Positions 24,627 through 35,127 of a DNA stretch of 64,000 nt are shown in pieces. The DNA comes from Antedon mediterranea (Eukaryota > Echinodermata > Crinoidea > Comatulida > Antedonidae). Location: positions 33,373,304 through 33,437,303 of the forward strand of contig NC_092671.1 in the NCBI RefSeq assembly GCF_964355755.1. Reading direction: 5' to 3'. How positions within the stretch are numbered: position 1 is the first letter of the stretch; every line of letters begins with the position of its first letter. The notes beneath the pieces are model-generated. The model was not told where the DNA came from, searched no databases, and saw nothing but the letters and a program-made list of their open reading frames with translations. The position numbers and the translations under genes were made by a program.

Positions 24627-25429
24627 AAAAACAAATGGAAAATCTAAAAACTACAGTTGGTCTAGCTCAAAAATATCCAAAATTTTGAATAATTTTTTTT
24701 TAAATGAATACATTTAGTTATTCAATTCAATTAAACTTTGATTTCAGACAATTGTCCATTCCATATGGTATAATACATTACACAAAAAAAAGATGAAGGA
24801 GAGAGGAAATATGAAAGTACTTATTGTTTCACAACTAAACCGACTCTTTAACATTTTCAGCGAACTAGCTTTTTACAGTAGATGTATATTTAATAAGTAT
24901 AGCACACCCAACTACACATTTACTTCTAATATACACCATATGCAAGTCAAATTCTTGGGTGCAGTGATCTTTTAAACCGATTTCATTATTTTATAGACCA
25001 AAGATTTAGGCTCTCACTTTTAAAGATGTACCAAATTCCAAAGATCCCCTTCCTCCTCTTCCACACTATTTCAACATTTTGTATCTCTCCTTGTGATGCA
25101 TATGAATTATTTTTCAGGACAATACATTTTTAGCTGGCGTTTTCTACATTAGCTGTTGTAACATGCACACGCGTGCCTGATGAGAACACTAATCAATTCC
25201 ACATAACCTAATAAGAACTGCCAATTGAAAATACCACAATGAATAATGAGTTGATAAAATAAAACAACAATATCTTATAGTCATTTTTTAACAAGGATAT
25301 GGAAAAATAAGCAATACAATTAAAAGGTAAACAACATTTCCAGGTGATCCCTTGTTTGCGGTCATCATCATTGTTATGTTAAACTGGATTTAATATAATC
25401 TTAGATTTTAGAAGAAAGAATTAATCCAA
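24627..25429. other. AT-rich intergenic, nothing recognised
   Basis: The short plus-strand frame 24793-24975 has no family support. Confidence 0.45.
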
Positions 25430-25494
25430 CTAAATCTCTGAAATATGATTCAACACAAAATTATTTTGTGTTGAATCATATTTCAGAGATTTAG
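25430..25494. repeat. Perfect palindrome, 31-bp arms, 3-base loop
   Basis: The arm 25430-25460 (CTAAATCTCTGAAATATG onwards) is matched without error by its inverse at 25464-25494; the spacer is TTA. A run of A (25495-25504) and a run of T (25507-25518) follow directly. Perfection over 31 bases in neutral DNA implies a recent origin or selection. It is unrelated in sequence to the MITEs on either side. Confidence 0.95.
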
Positions 25495-25659
25495 AAAAAA
25501 AAAAGGTTTTTTTTTTTATTACAAAACCACTGATTACTTTTGAAAAAAAATACCTGTAAGTGTGAATATTTGTTAATGTGTAGATTAAAACACTTTTTTT
25601 ATTTTAGCTAAAAATAATTATGATGCCAGACACCTGGCATAAAGGAATCCTTGCAAAAA

Positions 25660-26126
25660 CCGTACTGACGCGGGTATAAGCCCATCCCCCTTGGACATGA
25701 AATCACGTCAAGTTTGGGGGGTGGGCTTATACCCGAGGATCCAAAAATGCAGATCGTCAAAAACAGCACATGTACACTGTGTATTCCACCATGCGAGCGA
25801 GCCCCCCTCCTCACGTGTACGACGTTGCCTCTAAATACACGAGGTGTAGAGTGTCGAAAAATTAAGCTTATAGTTCGTGTGATTTATCGTAGAATATCTT
25901 ATACTCATATGGCCTAGCGTATATTAGCCTAGCTTGGTTATGATCAAAGGTAGTGTATTCGGTGTATGGACGTCGCCAAATACAAAATAATGTATTACGA
26001 CACACACTGTAGATCTTCGAAGTAATGGGTGGGCTTATATCCGAGTGCCTCATTTTTCATGAAAATTAGTCAAAAGTCGGGGGTGGGCTTATACCCAAGT
26101 ATGGGCTTATACCCGCGTCAGTACGG
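25660..26126. mobile_element. MITE with CCGTACTGACGCGGG inverted ends
   Basis: Left end CCGTACTGACGCGGGTATAA and right end its inverse, extending at least 25 bases (into AAGCCCA). Extra internal copies of GTGGGCTTATACCC lie near both ends, giving nested inverted repeats. The interior (467 bp in all) has CG-containing sequence and no transposase. Open frames on both strands follow from the symmetry. Confidence 0.8.
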
Positions 26127-26480
26127 TAGTTTAAATTGCATGCATGTGTAATTTTTCTATTGCCCTTCACTTGTTTTAATTTATTTACAGTATATTTTGG
26201 CTTTTATTTTTTTAAACAAAGAGTACATTACTTCTTTTTTTAATACCAACCTTGCTTTTCAATTTTGTTACATGATATAGGGCAGCCTAACATTCTTAAT
26301 ATATGGCCAGAATGATCCAAAACCAAAATAAATTTGAAATTCATTTATATACCAACCCACCCTATGTAGTAAAATACGGTATAATAGGCTACGTCATTCT
26401 TATCTGATGTCTGAAAATCGCTTTCTGTTTTACAAGTCTGTATTTTCCAGACAAAAATCAAAACGTCGACTTTGTAACTT
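26127..26480. other. AT-rich intergenic, nothing recognised
   Basis: No exon or repeat recognised. Confidence 0.45.
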
Positions 26481-26719
26481 AGGGCATGTTCAAAACTACA
26501 GAGTTATGCTTTCGTATCGTACATGGTGTACACGTCTATTATGATACAAAAGTCATGCATTAACAATTTTGACCATTAACCAATCAAATTTACTCCTGCA
26601 TACCAGATGTTCGCCCAAATCGGTGACACACAGTTTGAAACGAAAGTGTTAGTTAAGCATATCTGAACACTTTTGGGTTACGACGGATAGCATAACTCCA
26701 TGGATATGAACATACCCTA
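26481..26719. mobile_element. MITE, ATGGAGTTATGCTTTCGTATC family, copy B (short)
   Basis: Ends GGGCATGTTCAAAACTACAG...TATGCTTTCGTATC on the left and GCATAACTCCATGGATATGAAC on the right. It is shorter than copies A and C (about 240 bp) and lacks much of their interior, so it is an internally deleted sibling. Confidence 0.7.
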
Positions 26720-26728
26720 ACATAAAAT

Positions 26729-27090
26729 GGTTCAGATCCATGGAGTTATGCTTTCGTATCGCAAGCAATGTCATATTATAATTAGCAACGTAACAGCAAA
26801 GTGTTCAGATTTTCTTATGTAACGCTTTCGTTTCAAACTGAATTGTCACCGATTTGGGTAAACATCTAGTATGCAGGAATAAATTTGATTGGTAACAGGT
26901 CAAAATCGTTGATGCATGACTTTCGTATCGTAAACGGCTCCGTTCATTAATCATGTACTGTACCTTGTACTGTCGTAACGAATGAAAAATCATTTGAGGT
27001 GGCTTCCACTAATCTTTTCCTGGTTAAGACCTATGGAGTTGTACGCCGTGTACAATACGAAAGCATAACTCCATAGGTCTAAACAGGCCC
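26729..27090. mobile_element. MITE, ATGGAGTTATGCTTTCGTATC family, copy C
   Basis: Ends with CCATGGAGTTATGCTTTCGT and the inverse ACGAAAGCATAACTCCATAGG. It lies about 10 bp from copy B and shares interior blocks with copy A. Confidence 0.75.
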
Positions 27091-28061
27091 TTACTAAATG
27101 AAGTTATAGGCTTGAGATAAATTAACTACCACCAGTAATTACAATGATTCTACAATCACTTCGCTCTATTTAAAAAGGACATTCCATAGAAAATTAACAA
27201 ATAATAATAAATATAGTATTTTAAAAAGACCTCAAGACCAGAGAAAAATACAGTAGCTATAATTACAATAGCTCATTCTATGATTACTGTAAATAAACCA
27301 GCGTAGAAATTTAAATAAAACCTGCTACTGGTCATTAACCCTCAAATTAAAAACCAGATTGACAGCAATTTCTGTATACATAACTGTTTATTAAACAATG
27401 GCCTATATAAACAAAGACTTAAAATTAATTTCATCAACTTTGTTCAGTGTTTCTATAGTCAGTATACTGTTTGATTACCTATCTGTTGCAGACCCAATGT
27501 ACACAACTTATGCAAATAGATTAACAGTCTCTAGCCTATCAGTCATTGGCTTATATTTTCATTCAGTTGTCTGCTGAAACTTCAAATAACCAGATTATAT
27601 TGAATTATAAATTATAATAAATAGATGAATTTAAGCGAAACGTCCGTAATTTCTGCGAAAATTTGGTCAAACTATGGATGTATGATAAATACCGGTACTA
27701 CAAATATATATACAAACTATGCAAAATTATGACTTGGCCTTAAAAATCCATGGTAAAACACAATTTATAGACAAATCAACAATCCAAATAAAGGCCAATT
27801 TATACAGATGAGCGGTAAGCAGAAAAAAACCATATATAGTTTGTCCCAAATAGAATCTGTATCTTACCCTGAGTGGAAACCTCCCATCCGCTCCACACTA
27901 TGTGTAAATGGTCATAAGGAATAATATAGATTATTCAACTCATGTTGATTAATTCATCTGAATGATCAGGAAAAAAATGATGAAACTAAGCCAGGACTAT
28001 TTTAAAGCACCTTTGGCTGGTCCCAACATTGACCAATGCCTAATGGGACCCCAGCTCCATA
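27091..28061. other. AT-rich intergenic
   Basis: No exon recognised. The last 80 bases (TTGGCTGGTCCCAACATTGA onwards) may be the body of the 5S-derived SINE that follows. Confidence 0.4.
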
Positions 28062-28172
28062 TACAGCACCCGATGATCCAAGACGGTCTCCTATCCAAGC
28101 TCTAACCCGGGCCCATCGTTATTAACTTCGGTGATCTGACGAGAATTGTTTCAACGTGGTAAGGCCGTATAT
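28062..28172 (-). repeat. 5S-rRNA-derived SINE or 5S pseudogene, copy 1
   Basis: Read on the minus strand the order is ACGGCC, ACCACGTTGAAA, TTCTCGTC, GATCACCGAAGTTAA, GGGCCCGG, AGCTTGGAT, GAGACCG and CGGGTGCTGTA. These are the landmarks of animal 5S rRNA in their proper order over about 110 bases. Substitutions in the internal control region and in the 3' part indicate a non-functional copy. Sequence continues downstream (28061 to about 28000) as a possible SINE body. A second diverged copy is at 58863-58968, on the same strand. Confidence 0.8.
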
Positions 28173-30566
28173 AAAAAAATAAAATAAGGTATGTAATAAT
28201 TATAAAAAACTTAATATTGCAAAACTAGTATGTTCAAATTGCAGCCAATTTGTAAATTGCTTTGTGTAAAGTCTGATTAAATAAGGTAATGGAGCAGCCA
28301 ATGGATTAAAAATGTAATATCAAAAATGTTGTACATTTTTATGGCATGTAATAAAACTGCATTAGGGTATAATTCAAAATGACATGAATAATTACCAATG
28401 AAATCAACTGTTAAAAATATGCTTATAATCTAATTTACTGAAACCGGATGATGGAGAAATTAGTGAATAATTAAAGTAATTTGGTAAAAGTATTAAATTT
28501 TGATAATTAACATAGGTATTATAGATAAGAAGAAGAAGAATCATGTCAAAATTAGTTTACTGCAGTTGCTGAAGTTGTTGAATATTATGTTTGTTAATAG
28601 CAATCCATTTTGGGATAATCATACATACTGTTTACTGCTGTGACTGACTGAAAATGTCCACATTAGTAGGTACAACTTAAAATAGTATGCAGTGAGCAAC
28701 AGTTTTATTTTGACATGACCCATAAAAATATATTGAGAATTCCATATAAAATTCAAAATTAAATTAATATAATAGGCCTAGCATTAATGCTTAACTTTTA
28801 ATATTTTATCTGGCAATACATACTGTTTTCACAACAAAAGAATCTTAATTAATTGACCTGATAAATATATTTGTTATATGCTGTAATACATCTAGTTTGA
28901 TTCATTAATATAATATGTAAATTTGATTGTAAATAACTAAGCCAAGACCTTGGCCTACATTCTACAATCACAACTTACTAATTATAAATAGATTTGGTAT
29001 TCTTGAACAAGTCAAATTCAATATTAAACAATCCATTTTAAATGAACTCCATTTAGTTGGTTTTCACACACACACTAGACTACTATGCATGCATAGAAAA
29101 TATAGTTCCAAAACATATCAGAGTTATAACTGACAAAAGTGCTATGTGACATCAGTTAACTTTGTTATACACCTCTGTGGCATTAACTCTTGTACCTCCG
29201 ATATAAATCTAATAGGTATATTCGATAATTAATGTTAAACCATTATGCGAACGTAGGACTATAGAGTAATTACTTAATTGTAGGACAAAACAATTTTCCA
29301 ATAGAAAAGAGTGTGTTAAACATACAATATATGAAATCCCTATCTGATTGACAGGATGCCATTTTAAAGAACATAAGGTGCTGGGTATTCTAGGCTATCA
29401 CTTACATAACATATTTATAGAGGGTGCTATTTATAGCTTGAAGTTATACAACTAATAAATGCATTTAACAATTGTCAACGTACTGGAAACCTTTAAAAAA
29501 AAACAAAGCCGTGCACATTATTCTTAAAAATATTATATTCTTTATTTAACAGTGTGTGGCATGATTTTGAATGATCAAAAGTCAGGAATTTTTAAGGATA
29601 TTTTTTCACAAAAGGGGAGAAAATTTAATATCAGCTAGGTTCTGAAAGACCTATTTAATAGTATAACCACACTTCAGCTGCTGGAGAAGAAGGGGTTTGT
29701 TCAATCCCTCCTGGTTGCGGGCTTGTATAGCAACATAAATCATTGCATGATTGAAAACATGGATGAAAATATAGGTAAACCGAAGAGAAAAATACATTAC
29801 GAAAAGAAGGTTAACATATACATAAATTTCACACTCCTGCCGGATAATGGAGTAGTCATGCAACAGCGCCCTCAAGAGATGCACCCACCTAGCATCGTCA
29901 TCATTTCTTTTCGCAATGTTGTTGTGTGTTTTAACTTTGAAACAAATAAATGTTCTTAAAGTAAAAAATACAGTTACTGTAGTCAAAGTAACTGTATATT
30001 ATTGACAAGATCCCTGTTATATTATGCAACAGTTCTTCAAAATGTCAATGGCCGAAACTGATGTTATCTCCACCCCTATCAGCAGACTTTGGTAATTTAA
30101 ACGCTAGATTCGGTTGATAACCGAAAAGAAAAATTCCTGAACTTTGACCTGAAATACTATACCTTCATATTACTGACCAAACACAGACAATGTAAACTGA
30201 ACAACTAGCTGATAAACAATACAACAATGATAACTTTTGTTATAAGCCTTAAAAAATTCTGGAGTCTGGAACATGTTAGATAAAGATCATATTTCAAATA
30301 CAGTAGCTAAAAAAAAGTGTACTGTTTAGCATAAATGTTCAGTGTATTCTGAGATATATAAAAGTGCAAATCAAAAATATTATTAAAAATGAGTATTATG
30401 AGTAGTAAGATGTCATCAGGGTAAATCCTGACAAGAGCTTGTCAATTAGCTAAACACTATCCTATATCCTGCATTAATTTAAATAAAAAATAATAATCTT
30501 TCAATGTAATTAAACAATGCACAGTAATAACCCAGAAATGTTATCAATGTAAATACATGTAGTTTT
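28173..30566. other. AT-rich intergenic, nothing firm
   Basis: No supported gene. A block at 29640-29960 has overlapping open frames on both strands (111 and 78 codons) and a GC-richer composition; it may be an unrecognised repeat. A 10-base-arm hairpin (TACAGTTACT and inverse) lies near 29970-29995. Confidence 0.4.
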
Positions 30567-30591
30567 TATTATTATTATTATTATTATTATA
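30567..30591. repeat. (ATT)n microsatellite
   Basis: About eight uninterrupted ATT units. Confidence 0.9.
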
Positions 30592-30680
30592 ACAAAAACA
30601 ATATTTTGGTCTTAATTTCCAGTAAATTGTAAAAAGGTATACTGGATTAACTTTGTTTGCATGATAATCAACACACATTA

Positions 30681-30868
30681 AAGCTCTGTATACACTACTT
30701 TATCAAACTTTATGTGACAAAAAATGTGATGTACCAATATATGGACATGATGATGTCATATCACTACCATATTTGGGCATATTGCTACCATATTTGGTCA
30801 TATCGCTACCATATATGGGCACATCACAATTTTTTTGTCAAACTAGTTTGATAGTGTAGACAGAGCTT
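30681..30868. mobile_element. MITE, AAGCTCTGTCTACACTATC family, copy 1
   Basis: Left end AAGCTCTGTATACACTAC and right end the inverse of AAGCTCTGTCTACACTATC, with flanking TA consistent with a Tc1/mariner-type target. The interior carries two or three short direct repeats of CATATCACTACCATATTTGG. Other copies are at 42129-42296 (ODAD4 intron 4) and 53485-53610 (a PRMT2 intron). Confidence 0.75.
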
Positions 30869-31239
30869 AATAGCCACCAAAGTAAATTTGATAAACCCGA
30901 TAAGGTTGGATGGGTCATTGGATTGGTCATGTGAGATATCTTGAAAATGTGGTAAAAATAAAAGACTTGAAACATTAACCAAAGAGCACAGCCTATCCTG
31001 GATAGGCAAGCATGTTTGTCACATACCTAAAGTGACAATTATTATGTAACACATTTTTAATTGCTTTGAAGAGGGTATAAAATACACTGTATTATCTTTT
31101 TCTCAATTTTCAACATTTCCGTAGCAAAGGGGACATCTCATCCTATAATACCATTATGTCATTTAAAGAGGATCATAATAATGTACAGAATGCTTGCTCT
31201 GAAAATGCCTGTGTGGTCTTATGTGGATTCAGAGTTTTG

Positions 31240-32345
31240 TTAAAATATAGGAGTAGGAGACAAGGAAGAATAGGAGGAAGGAGAGGGGAAGAGATGACAA
31301 GAGTTTTATTGTAGAATAGGAGGAGGAAAGTAAATCCAGAGTTTTGTTGTAGAATAGGAGGAGGAGGAAAATAAATCCCGAGTTCTGCTGTAGAATAGGA
31401 GGGTAAAGTAAATTCAGAGCATTGTTGTAGAATAGGAGGAGGGGGAAAGCGAATCCAGAGTTTTGTTGTAGAAAAGGAGGGGGGGGGGGGGGAAAGGAAA
31501 TCAAGAGTTTTGTTGTGGAATAAGATGAGTGGGAAAGGAAATCTAGAGTTTTGTTGTAGAATAGGAGGTGGGGAAAAGGAAATCCAGAGCTTTGTTGTAG
31601 AAAAGGTGGAGAGAAAAGGAAATCCAGAGTTTTGTTGTAGAAAAGGAGGAGGGGAAAGGAAATCCAGAGTTATGTTGTGGAATAGGAGGAGGGGGAAGGA
31701 AATCCAGAGCTTTGTTGTAGAATAGGTGGAGGGGGAAAGGAAATCCAGAGTTTTGTTGTAGAAAAGGAGGAGGGGAAAGGAAATCCAGAGTTATGTTGTA
31801 GAATAGGAGGAGGGGGAAGGAAATCCAGAGTTTTGTTGTGGAATAGGAGGAGGGGGAAGGAAATCCAGAGCTTTGTTGTGGAATAGGAGGAGGGGAAAGG
31901 AAATCCAGAGTTTTGTTGTAGAAAAGGAGGAGGGGAAAAGGAAATCCAGAGCTTTGTTGTAGAATGGGAGGAGAGAGAAAGGAAATCCAGAGTTTTGTTG
32001 TAGAAAAGGAGGAGGGGAAAGGAAATCCAGAGTTTTGTTGTGGAATAGGAGGAGGGAGAAGAAATCCAGAGCTTTGTTGTAGAATAGGAGGAGGTGGAAA
32101 GGAAATCCAGAGTTTTGTTGTGGAATAGGAGGAGGGAGAAGAAATCCAGAGCTTTGTTGTAGAATAGGAGGAGGGGGAAAGGAAATCCAGAGTTTTGTTG
32201 TAGAAAAGGAGGGGGGGGGGAGGAAGGAAATCTAGAGTTTTGTTGTGGAATAGGAGGAGGGGGAAGAAATCCAGAGCTTTGTTGTAGAATAGGAGGAGGG
32301 CAGGACATAGAGTTTTGTTGCAAAATAGGAGGAGGGAGATGAAGG
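31240..32345 (+). repeat. Purine-strand minisatellite, about 40-bp unit
   Basis: About 27 units of a 38-41 base motif GGAAATCCAGAGTTTTGTTG + TAGAATAGGAGGAGGGG, with A/G variants and G runs of up to about 15. The plus strand is strongly purine-rich (GGAGGAGGGGAAAGG), a composition able to form triplex or G-quadruplex structures. The minus strand stays open for 276 and 237 codons in two frames (repeated Pro/Leu/Phe/Ser). Since two overlapping frames are equally open and no promoter or splice signals are visible, coding is doubtful. Confidence 0.95.
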
Positions 32346-33170
32346 CTATATAAAATGGAGATTTGGTTTCCACTGCATAACAATTATAAAGTGGGGAAAA
32401 AACATCTTATAAACCAGACGGAGCACTAGCAATACACATAATTACTATTAATAGATATGCACACACTGTATAATTCACAGGGTGGAGGTTTAGACACCAT
32501 AAACTACCACCACCCCCTCTGTATCTGCCTCATGGAATTTTCTATATAATAAAGATGGCAAAAACATTTTAATGATATAGAGATCAGAGATGTGGGTGTC
32601 CTCGGAGTGTGAAACGTGCATGCCGTACTTCCACAATAAAAGTTCCTGTTAAAACGATTATAGATGAAAAAGATAAATACAGTTTAACCTAAGTCTGTAG
32701 ATACAGACAGGTATAGCTTACTCTACTATCAGGACAAGTTGTAATATGGGAAGATGGTTCACCAAGAACACATGGGCCACAAGTCATTTTAGAATTCGGT
32801 TTTTTTTTTTCGAGGGGAGGACGTCAGACACCTGCATTTTAGCTGACCATCATTTACTGCACCAAGTATAACATCAGTTCTTTGACTAAGGTGTATAAGG
32901 TTTTACTTAAATTCATTACAGGCATTAGTCATGTCAATCTTGTAATGATAATAAAAATTATCATAGCTTTTTTTTTAATTTCTACCAGACATGATGATGA
33001 CCTACCACCATGCCATGTATGTTACACTATCCTATCTATTGCAAGGCCAAGAATAACATATTAAACTTGAAATAATGAGAGAATATGCAAATTTTGCGTA
33101 GTCATACTTAACTATAAGTAAAGCAGGTGAATAAAAACAGACCATTACAAGAAATATCAGTTCTATTTAA
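32346..33170. other. Intergenic, nothing recognised
   Basis: Slightly GC-richer at 32580-32640, but no exon could be supported. Confidence 0.4.
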
Positions 33171-33560
33171 CCTACGTTAACCCGACATGCTGTTTATGTG
33201 CTGAGCCAAGCAGGCCATGTCTGGCAAATGAATGCGATGCGCTCAGCCGATGTATCATGCGGAAGACAGACAGCAGCAAACGGCAAACCTACAGATTTTA
33301 AGCATGAACTTAAAAACAAAACTTAGCTTACTTTATTACACACCTACAATGGTGCGGATTTGGAAAGCTGGTCTCTAAACACTCCACATATATCGACAAG
33401 ATTTATGAAACCTCCATCACAATCTATAATCCGTTTATTCTGTCCACCTTATCGTCCGCATTATAATGTCATACTGTTGTGTGCAGCGCTAGCGCTGCCG
33501 ACTACCGACCAAGTTTAGCGATCACTGTCTGACCTATCTCGACTTTATGGTCAAGGTCAT
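33171..33560. promoter_or_regulatory. GC-richer patch, possible minus-strand promoter or 5' exon
   Basis: Non-repetitive sequence with more CpG than its surroundings. It contains the perfect 14-base palindrome CAGCGCTAGCGCTG (about 33484-33497) and TCAAGGTCA (33551-33559), an exact extended half-site of the kind bound by ERR/SF-1-type nuclear receptors. On the minus strand a donor-like G|GTAAGCTAAG lies near 33332, so a non-coding 5' exon could run from here leftward. No transcript is shown. Confidence 0.25.
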
Positions 33561-34980
33561 AAAACTGGTGGATGGAACTAAACTCTGACACTCCGATTAG
33601 ATGGCATCGGCTATTTGTTATATCACCCAACATTATAATAGAATCAATCGCGTCGTCAATGTATTATTTAAAAAAAAATGCCATTAATTTTATTTTCCGT
33701 ATGGGTGAATAGCATAAAAACAAAGGGATATGAGCTTGCCAAAAAACATCTACCAGACAAATAAAAATTACTGTATTTTTCATTGGGTATTGGGTATTAG
33801 CCTACCATAGGTCTAATAATTAGTGTTGAATTAATAATTAAATATGTCGATCTTTATTTCATCTTCATCAATATTCTATAAACACAACATAATTACAGTA
33901 ACATAACAATAATAAGTAATAGTAACAGTAATAAGAATGTTATCTATTTTTTATTTAGCTAATACAATTGAGTTTAGACCCGCCCTAAAAATTGTTTTCA
34001 AGTTTCTAATCAATTATTGATTGAAAGTTAATACTAATCAATTGATCAAGTCAATTAGACTGTTTTACTGAGGAGCGGACGGTTTCATTTCATTCATAAG
34101 TAATTACTGTAATTATTATAATCATTCATTTCTATAATCAACATAAAAAGTAACGTTTTTAGAAATGTTTATATATAAATGTACGGTATTTAATGTATGT
34201 TTAACAACGCGTTTCTGAAAGTTATATTAATCTACTCAAACTATACTTGTACTTTATTGATTTATTAAAGTTTACTGGAATCATTAAGTGTATCTGTTTA
34301 TACATTGTCTATTAATTAAATTATTTTTCTTATTACAGTAAAAACAGAAACTTATTAGTAAAACACGTATAGTATCCATTAATTGAAAGGAGTCTTTTCC
34401 CTAATTTTTCCTTTCTTTATATGTCATTGTTTAACATCATCTTTAAGATGTGAGTTTTACAAAACTTTTGCTCAGCCTATATCTAATTATCAGTCGGTGT
34501 TATGTAACACTGGAGGCTCTATAACACTATTAACGATGGACTCTTGTGTGCGCGTTAATATTTTTGTTGTTGTTGCATACTATTTAATATTCATAATATT
34601 TCAAATTAATAAAAAAAACATATATAAGTCTATCGAGAAGTAAAATTATGTAGCAAAATGTATTATATTTAAATAATTTGTTACATAAAGCGATTGTAAT
34701 CAAACACATTGGGCTAGGGTTCTACGAGATCAGTTCTAATTGTTGACAGAAAAGTTGCAGTGCGCCATCTTTCATGTGGTTATCCTTTTTAATATCGTTT
34801 ACCTCCAACTCCAGCCGTTTTCAATATTACTATAAGTTTACTTGTAAAGGAAACACATTTTCTTACATTAATTTATTTCGGTACACTCAGATTAAAACGC
34901 TTTATTGCATACTAACATCTAATTAAAACTAACATTAATAATAACTAGAGATTGGACTTAAAAACATGCTTAGTGTATGT
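33561..34980. other. AT-rich intergenic upstream of ODAD4
   Basis: The 86-codon plus-strand frame 34383-34643 is composition-driven and unsupported. The last 100 bases before 34980 may belong to the ODAD4 promoter. Confidence 0.4.
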
Positions 34981-35000
34981 GACATTTACGCTTAGCAATG

Positions 35001-35014
35001 GTTGCTATGGTAAA
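35001..35014 (+). promoter_or_regulatory. RFX X-box upstream of ODAD4
   Basis: GTTGCTATGGTAAA is one substitution per half from the ideal X-box GTTGCC-ATGG-AAC/TAAC bound by RFX factors, which drive ciliary genes. It lies 114 bp before the main ODAD4 start codon, the distance and context expected for a ciliary promoter. Confidence 0.6.
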
Positions 35015-35127
35015 GAGGTCAAATGAGGACAATAATAAACGACGCTCTTTCATCATCAAACAACAGGCTGGCTACGACCAAAAACTAAATCGATCATAAA
35101 CCTTTTTATTAAAATTTGATTCATAAA

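Noticed and set aside
28062-28172. Functional 5S rRNA gene
   Set aside because: Too many substitutions and a short deletion relative to animal 5S; no tandem neighbours and no clear T-run terminator at the 3' end.
31543-32373. 276-codon minus-strand open frame as a proline-rich protein
   Set aside because: It is entirely minisatellite; a second overlapping frame is equally open, and no start context, splice site or non-repeat domain supports it.
34383-34643. 86-codon plus frame upstream of ODAD4 as a small secreted protein
   Set aside because: Hydrophobic start is composition-driven; no cleavage-site logic, no Kozak context and no conservation evidence.
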